A DNA stretch of 64,000 nucleotides. Source: Poriferisodalis sp965237655 (lineage in GTDB: Bacteria > Actinomycetota > Acidimicrobiia > Acidimicrobiales > Poriferisodalaceae). This document shows, piece after piece, positions 59,582-64,000 of the stretch (the stretch's first letter is position 1; each line of letters starts with the position of its first letter). The translations under genes were made by a program, and so were the position numbers. The stretch lies in assembly GCF_965237655.1 (NCBI RefSeq), contig NZ_CBDEGB010000001.1:1178001-1242000 (forward strand), given 5' to 3'. The notes under the pieces are model-generated. The model was not told the DNA's origin and did not search any database. It was given only the letters and a program-made list of their open reading frames with translations.

Positions 59582-60784
59582 ATGCGCCTGTACGACACCG
59601 CGCAGAAGACGGTCGTCGAGCTGGAGCTCGGCGATCACGTCGGCATGTACGTGTGCGGCATCACGCCCTATGACGCCACACACCTCGGACACGCCGCCAC
59701 CTACCTGGCATACGACCTGATCATCCGCCGGCTCGAAGACATGGGCCACACCGTCACGCTGGTGCGCAACTACACCGATGTCGACGACAGCATCCTGCCC
59801 AAGGCGTCCGAGCTGGGCGAGCACTACCTGTCGCTGGCCGAGCGCGAGATCGACCGCTTTGCAGCGGACATGGCGGCGCTGGGGGCGCGGCCTGCTGCGC
59901 ACGAGCCTCGGGCCAGTCGGTCCATCGACGCCATGATCACCATGATCACCAAGCTGCTTGACGCCGGTCATGCCTACGTCTCGGCCGATCGGGTTTTCTT
60001 TGACGTGTCGACCTTTCCCGGTTTCGGGAAGCTGTCTGGCTACAGCGCCGAGCACATGACAACGCTTGCGGCCGAGCGTGGGGGCACTCCCGACGATCCC
60101 CGCCAGCGCAACCCGCTCGATTTCGTGCTGTGGCAGGCCAGCGCAGATGGCGAGCCCTCGTGGCCGTCTCCGTTCGGTCCGGGGCGGCCCGGCTGGCACA
60201 TCGAGTGCTCCGCGATGGGCCACGCAGCGCTCGGTGAGACCATCGACATTCATGGGGGAGGCGGCGACCTCATCTTCCCGCACCACGAGTGCGAGATCGC
60301 CCAGAGCGAGGCGATTCACAGCGCACCGCTTTCCCGCTACTGGGTGCATGCGGGCCTCGTCTCCTACCAGGGCCACAAGATGTCGAAGTCGCTCGGCAAC
60401 CTCGTGTTCATCTCGGATCTGCGCGCCCGCATCGACCCGAGGGCAATCCGGCTGGCGCTGATGGCGCACCACTACCGCTCCGAATGGGAGTGGTTCGACT
60501 CGGAGGGCCTCACCGCTCAGCGCGACCTGGACACATTGGTTGGTGCGGCGGTCGGGGCGGCGCCAGCCACAGGATCAGCCGGCGGGTCATCGGGCCTGCT
60601 CGCTGAGGTGCAGGCTGTGTTCGATGACGATCTCAATGCCCCGATGGCCCGCGATGCGCTGCTCGATGCCGCTGCAGCAATCGAACGCGGGGCTGCGGGC
60701 GCAGTGCTGCGGGGCGAATTGGTGGCTGCTGCGGCGCTGTGTGGCATCGAACTCAACAGGCCGCCTGCAACTGCAGCGAAGTGA
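59582..60784 (+). CDS. mshC: MshC-like cysteine ligase (or cysteinyl-tRNA synthetase relative)
   Basis: A 400-residue class I ligase of the CysS/MshC family. The zinc Cys ligands are in MYVCGITPYDATHLGH and HIECSAM with His in FPHHECE; the KMSKS loop is HKMSKSLGN. The motif GITPYDATHLGHA rather than GPTVYD is typical of MshC, which joins cysteine to glucosaminyl-inositol in mycothiol biosynthesis, and no anticodon-binding domain follows (the tail is only about 90 residues). ATG 59582 is used; ATG 59552 is also possible. If it is MshC, the host makes mycothiol. Confidence 0.75.
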   Translation: MRLYDTAQKTVVELELGDHVGMYVCGITPYDATHLGHAATYLAYDLIIRRLEDMGHTVTLVRNYTDVDDSILPKASELGEHYLSLAEREIDRFAADMAALGARPAAHEPRASRSIDAMITMITKLLDAGHAYVSADRVFFDVSTFPGFGKLSGYSAEHMTTLAAERGGTPDDPRQRNPLDFVLWQASADGEPSWPSPFGPGRPGWHIECSAMGHAALGETIDIHGGGGDLIFPHHECEIAQSEAIHSAPLSRYWVHAGLVSYQGHKMSKSLGNLVFISDLRARIDPRAIRLALMAHHYRSEWEWFDSEGLTAQRDLDTLVGAAVGAAPATGSAGGSSGLLAEVQAVFDDDLNAPMARDALLDAAAAIERGAAGAVLRGELVAAAALCGIELNRPPATAAK

Positions 60785-60844
60785 CAGGCTGCAACCGCAG
60801 CGCCATGACACAGTGCGCTCCGAATCTGGTGTAGGGCAATAGCG

Positions 60845-61615
60845 ATGGTGACGCTGGCTGTGGTCAACCAGAAGGGCGGCGTGGGCAAGACGACGGTCGC
60901 GCTCGGCATCGCTGAAGCCGCTTGTGCTGCGGGCCACAGCGTGCTCGTCGTCGATCTGGACCCCCAGTCCAACGCATCTGCCGGCCTCGGTGTGTGGAAT
61001 GCCTCCCCGAACATCGACGGCGCGCTGGCGGACGCGACGCCCGGTGCGGCTCTGGCGACAGTCGTGAGCAGTGGTTGGCCGCCCGATGGCCCGTGCCCGC
61101 AGCTGGTGCCTGGCAGCTACGCGCTGGCAAGCCGCGAGCCTCAGATGGCCGCCGACCTTGTCGGTGCTCAGGATCGTCTGCGGATTGCCCTGGCTGGCGT
61201 GAACCATGATCTCGTGCTCATCGACTGCCCCCCGTCGCTGGGACTGCTGTGCATCAATGGGCTGTTCGCAGCCGATCGGGCCCTCGTCGTGACCGAGCCG
61301 GCAGCCTGGGCGGCCGATGGCGTCGACCTGATGCGGTCCACGATCAATCGGGTTGCCCAGCGTCAGGGCACTCCGACGGTCGCCGGCGTCGTGTTGAACC
61401 GAATGGGGCGCACACGCGACAACGCGTACTGGGCTCAGCAGCTTGCCGAGCGCTTCGTCACCGAGCTCATGCCACCGATCCCGCAGCGAGCCGCCATTGC
61501 CGAGGCCTCGGGGCAATCACGACCGCTGCGGGCGCTCGGACGCCGGCCCGGCGCGCCCGAGGCGGTGCAGGCATTTGACGAATTGTGGGCAGACCTCCAG
61601 CGCCGGTTGGGCTGA
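60845..61615 (+). CDS. ParA-family ATPase
   Basis: A 256-residue deviant-Walker ATPase. Walker A is NQKGGVGKTTVA near the N-terminus, the switch is VDLDPQSNASAG, and Walker B is LVLIDCPPSLG. It is similar to chromosome/plasmid partition ParA, but there is no ParB or parS nearby, so it may be an orphan ParA that places another cargo. The next small membrane protein gene is 35 bases downstream. Confidence 0.9.
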   Translation: MVTLAVVNQKGGVGKTTVALGIAEAACAAGHSVLVVDLDPQSNASAGLGVWNASPNIDGALADATPGAALATVVSSGWPPDGPCPQLVPGSYALASREPQMAADLVGAQDRLRIALAGVNHDLVLIDCPPSLGLLCINGLFAADRALVVTEPAAWAADGVDLMRSTINRVAQRQGTPTVAGVVLNRMGRTRDNAYWAQQLAERFVTELMPPIPQRAAIAEASGQSRPLRALGRRPGAPEAVQAFDELWADLQRRLG

Positions 61616-61650
61616 GGGGCCAACGGTACGCTCAGGCGTGAGGCTTCACC

Positions 61651-61944
61651 ATGGCCAACTATGACCCGAACCGACCGCGGCCGAGCATTGACGGGTCGGC
61701 CGCGCTTCCAGGCGATGCACTGCCCGATGAGGCTCAAGAGATGCCGCCGGCTGCGTCTGCGCACCCCCTTGACACCGATTCCGATGCTGATCCGGCTCCC
61801 GCCCCTGCGTCGCACCTCCTGCCGCGGCACGCCGAGCCCGTCGACCGCCGCCTGCTTGCGGCCTTCGGAGGCGCTGTTGCAGTTGGATGGCTGATCACAG
61901 CGGTTGTCGCATGGTGGCTGTGGCGACGCTGGCGTCGACGCTGA
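61651..61944 (+). CDS. Small single-span membrane protein
   Basis: A 97-residue protein. It has a long, proline- and acid-rich N-terminal part (about 65 residues), then one hydrophobic segment LLAAFGGAVAVGWLITAVVAWWLW, and a short strongly basic C-terminal end RRWRRR that should stay in the cytoplasm. Function unknown. It follows the ParA gene closely and may work with it. Confidence 0.65.
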   Translation: MANYDPNRPRPSIDGSAALPGDALPDEAQEMPPAASAHPLDTDSDADPAPAPASHLLPRHAEPVDRRLLAAFGGAVAVGWLITAVVAWWLWRRWRRR

Positions 61945-61971
61945 GAAACCATCCACGCTCGCAATGATCAG

Positions 61972-62847
61972 ATGGGCCACGCTGTGAATGTGGAACCCCA
62001 CGCCGGCAGCGTCACTGCCGATGTTGCCCGTGACGTCGAGGCTCCCCACAGCTTGAGCCCTTCAGGCGCGTCGACGTTTCGGCAGTGCGCGAGGCGCTGG
62101 AAGCTCCGCTACATCGACAAGCTGCCGGACCCGCCCGGCGAGCCAGCGCTGCGCGGCACCTTCGTGCATCACGTGCTTGAGGAGTTGCTCGCGGTCGCAC
62201 CCTTGCAGCGCACGCTCGAACGCGCGCGTGCCATCAGCCGGGACCTGTGGCCACAGTTGGCAGACGACCCCGACTTTGCGGCGCTGGAACTGCCGGCGGA
62301 GAACGAACGCGCTTTTCGGTGGAATGCGTGGCGCGATATCGAGGGCTACTTCCAGCTGGTCGACCCCACACAGGTCGACGTGGTGGATCGCGAGCGCGAC
62401 GTCCAGACGTCGCTGGAAGGGGTGCCCTTCCGGGGCATCGTGGATCTCGTGGACCGGGTGCCCGATGGGGTGCGCGTCACCGACTACAAGACGGGCCGTC
62501 CGCCCGGGCAGCGCTTCGTCGACAGCCGGCTGTCGCAGGTCTGGCTGTATGCAGCTGCGCTTGAGACAGTGGGCAACGACGTCAGTGAGGTGCGGCTTCT
62601 CTACCTAGGTGAGACAGGCTCGGGCCGCGACGACCGGAAGCCCACCGAGATCGCTCGTCCATTCGATCCGGATGCAGTCTCAGCGGCGGTCAACGAGCAC
62701 AGCAGCACCTGGGATCGGATCGCCGAGGCCACAGCCTCCGGCCGCTTCGAACCCACTCCGGGCCCGCTGTGCAGTTGGTGCCCCTACCGCGACGACTGCC
62801 CCGAAGGCCAACTCGAGCATCAGCGGAGGCACGGGCTGGCTGCGTGA
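61972..62847 (+). CDS. RecB-family PD-(D/E)XK nuclease with Fe-S cysteines
   Basis: A 291-residue nuclease. The catalytic GTFVHHVLEELL region, the Asp in FRGIVDLVDRVPDG, and DYKTGRPP (PD-(D/E)XK motif) are in order, followed by a QVWLYAAAL helix. Cysteines in SGASTFRQCARRW and CSWCPYRDDCPE frame a 4Fe-4S cluster, as in AddB/RecB-like and Cas4-type enzymes. It is probably a DNA-repair exonuclease. A direct repeat lies over its stop codon. Confidence 0.9.
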   Translation: MGHAVNVEPHAGSVTADVARDVEAPHSLSPSGASTFRQCARRWKLRYIDKLPDPPGEPALRGTFVHHVLEELLAVAPLQRTLERARAISRDLWPQLADDPDFAALELPAENERAFRWNAWRDIEGYFQLVDPTQVDVVDRERDVQTSLEGVPFRGIVDLVDRVPDGVRVTDYKTGRPPGQRFVDSRLSQVWLYAAALETVGNDVSEVRLLYLGETGSGRDDRKPTEIARPFDPDAVSAAVNEHSSTWDRIAEATASGRFEPTPGPLCSWCPYRDDCPEGQLEHQRRHGLAA

Positions 62848-62884
62848 GCCAGCCCGCATCTAGCTCGGCTGGCTGCGTGAGCCA
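62834..62884. repeat. Short tandem direct repeat at a gene end
   Basis: GGCTGGCTGCGTGAGCCA occurs at 62834-62851 and again at 62867-62884 (33 bases apart). The first copy covers the stop codon of the nuclease gene. It is a small duplication, of no clear function. Confidence 0.6.
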
Positions 62885-62941
62885 CGCCCGGTTCGTTCGC
62901 GCCATGCTGTAGGCCGACCTTGCGAACCGGGGAGCATCGAG

Positions 62942-63745
62942 ATGAATTACGAGCAGATCACCGTCACCGACCGCGACGACGTGCGGGTGCTGACGCTGAA
63001 TCGGCCCGAGAAGCTGAACGCGTGGACACCGCGCATGCATGCCGAGCTGACCCACGCCGTGCAGGCCGGCAACGACGACCCGTCTGTCGGCGCATTCGTC
63101 GTCACGGGAGCGGGTCGCGGCTTCTGTGCCGGCGCGGACATCGCTGAGGTCTTTGCCGCCCGGATCGCTGCTGCCGACGAAGCCGGCAGCAGCGTGGGCG
63201 AAGCAGCTGCCGAAGGTGATGCCGCTGCCGACGACTGGGTCCAGCTGGTGCGCGCATCCAAGCCCATGGTGGCGGCCATCAACGGCGCCTCAATCGGTAT
63301 CGGCCTCACCATGGTCCTGTCGATGGATTTCCTGGTTGCTCACAGCGAGGCAAAGCTGTCGTGCCGGTTCGTGAAGATGGGCGTCACGCCTGAGCTGGCG
63401 TCGTCGCACATCCTCATTCAGCGCTGCGGCTGGGGCGCGGCGTCAGATCTCGCTTTGTCCGGTCGGATTGTCACCGGGGCCGAGGCTGCCGAGATGGGCC
63501 TTGTCGACGAAGTCACCGATGGAGATGTGTTTGACGCGGCGCTCGCACGTGCGCGCAGCTACGCGGAGAATCCGCCCACCATGCTGCAGTTGACGAAGCA
63601 ACTGCTCTCCGACAACGGATCCGACACCGATCTGCGTGCGGTGCAGCGGCGGGAGCTGGAGGCGCTCAACGTGGCTCGCGCGTCTGACGACCATCGTGAG
63701 GCCGTCGCTGCTTTCCTCGAGAAGCGCCCGCCCAAGTTCCGGTGA
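62942..63745 (+). CDS. Enoyl-CoA hydratase/isomerase-family protein
   Basis: A 267-residue crotonase-fold protein. It begins MNYEQITVTDRDDVRVLTLNRPEKLNAW, has the oxyanion-hole loop GAGRGFCAGADIAEV, and AAINGASIGIGLTMVLSMDFLVA with MGVTPELASS. The usual catalytic Glu pair cannot be identified with certainty: the second Glu may be the one in GVTPELAS. It would hydrate an enoyl-CoA or isomerise it. The gene is 94 bases after the nuclease gene. Confidence 0.88.
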   Translation: MNYEQITVTDRDDVRVLTLNRPEKLNAWTPRMHAELTHAVQAGNDDPSVGAFVVTGAGRGFCAGADIAEVFAARIAAADEAGSSVGEAAAEGDAAADDWVQLVRASKPMVAAINGASIGIGLTMVLSMDFLVAHSEAKLSCRFVKMGVTPELASSHILIQRCGWGAASDLALSGRIVTGAEAAEMGLVDEVTDGDVFDAALARARSYAENPPTMLQLTKQLLSDNGSDTDLRAVQRRELEALNVARASDDHREAVAAFLEKRPPKFR

Positions 63746-63803
63746 GCCGACATTGACAGGTCTCCGGCCCCCAGCAGTACCGGAACGCTGAGCCTCCAGA
63801 CCT

Positions 63804-64000
63804 ATGCCTGAGCTGCCGGAGGTCGAGGTCGTCCGGCGACAGCTGGAACGGCCGCTGCTCGGGCGTCAGATCGCCGAGGCCTGGGCACACCCATCGCCCA
63901 AGTTCGTCTCCGGTCCCGATGCGGTCGGCAGCGAGGTGGAGGCGCTGCGACGGCGCGGCAAGTACCTGATCGCAGAGCTGGACTGCGGGCGCGACCTGGT
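63804..64000 (+). CDS. Fpg/Nei-type DNA glycosylase, 3' end outside window
   Basis: Only the first 65 codons are visible. It starts MPELPEVEVVRRQLE, with the Pro2-Glu3 catalytic start of formamidopyrimidine-DNA glycosylases, followed by the DNA-contact loop region EALRRRGKYLIAEL with a conserved Lys. It removes oxidised purines and cuts at the abasic site. ATG 63804 is the natural start since Pro must be residue 2. Confidence 0.9.
   Translation, partial: MPELPEVEVVRRQLERPLLGRQIAEAWAHPSPKFVSGPDAVGSEVEALRRRGKYLIAELDCGRDL

Noticed and set aside
1..64000. tRNA, rRNA, CRISPR arrays or Sec-machinery genes in the window
   Set aside because: I looked for T-loop-like sequences, regular repeats with spacers, and selA/B/D-like proteins and found none that I could support.

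Overview
The window is about two-thirds G+C, densely coded on both strands and carries several markers of the Actinomycetota: an F420-dependent luciferase-like oxidoreductase, a MshC-like cysteine ligase (mycothiol pathway), a DUF3516 helicase, a group II truncated haemoglobin, an SCO6745-family protein and a large set of acyl-CoA enzymes. A free-living or host-associated marine actinobacterium of the Acidimicrobiia type would fit, but this is inferred from gene content only. No rRNA, tRNA or CRISPR array was recognised.

Layout. 0-6.6 kb: acyl-CoA and accessory catabolism (SDR, CoA-transferase, acyl-CoA dehydrogenase), then a coupled 2-oxoglutarate oxygenase and DddP-like M24 enzyme with a LysR regulator. 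6.6-13.2 kb: an AT-rich strip, a dead insertion sequence, and a decaying operon (pyruvate carboxylase, broken AMP ligase, intact Rieske oxygenase, broken dimethylglycine/sarcosine-dehydrogenase-like gene cut at its 3' end by the IS). 13.2-26.7 kb: pyruvate carboxylase, PLP enzyme, EthD, MazEF toxin-antitoxin, haemoglobin, F420 enzyme, a GrdB-family selenoprotein, hydrolase, cold-shock protein and DEAD-box helicase. 26.7-29.3 kb: a small island bracketed by two 97%-identical DUF3467 copies and holding an XRE regulator, a HigB-like toxin and an unknown gene. 29.3-37.6 kb: one long leftward operon with copper amine oxidase, flavin monooxygenase and a complete BMP-type ABC importer. 37.7-40.8 kb: glucosylglycerate phosphorylase-like and synthase-like genes, tail to tail. 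40.9-47.9 kb: guaB, helicase, hydroxyacid dehydrogenase, P450, SMP-30. 47.98-53.03 kb: a seven-gene operon joining a cobalt-type nitrile hydratase (beta, alpha, accessory) to a UGSC-family selenoprotein, its partner protein, a MaoC hydratase and an acyl-CoA dehydrogenase. 53.1-64 kb: nucleotidase, Nudix, phosphatase, two paralogous EreA/ChaN-like genes separated by an IS1182-type element, MshC-like ligase, ParA, RecB-type nuclease, enoyl-CoA hydratase and the start of an Fpg/MutM glycosylase.

The most important observation is that two genes are each interrupted by a single in-frame TGA lying in a redox motif (U-P-V-C at 23199 and U-G-S-C at 50945-50947). Both read on in the same frame for more than 80 codons, and the first is followed at the right distance by a perfect hairpin of the bacterial SECIS type. 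An ordinary gene caller would split or truncate both. The second sits in the middle of the nitrile hydratase operon, a combination that could be a selenium-dependent nitrile or amide processing pathway. The selenocysteine machinery itself (selA, selB, selC, selD) is not in the window.
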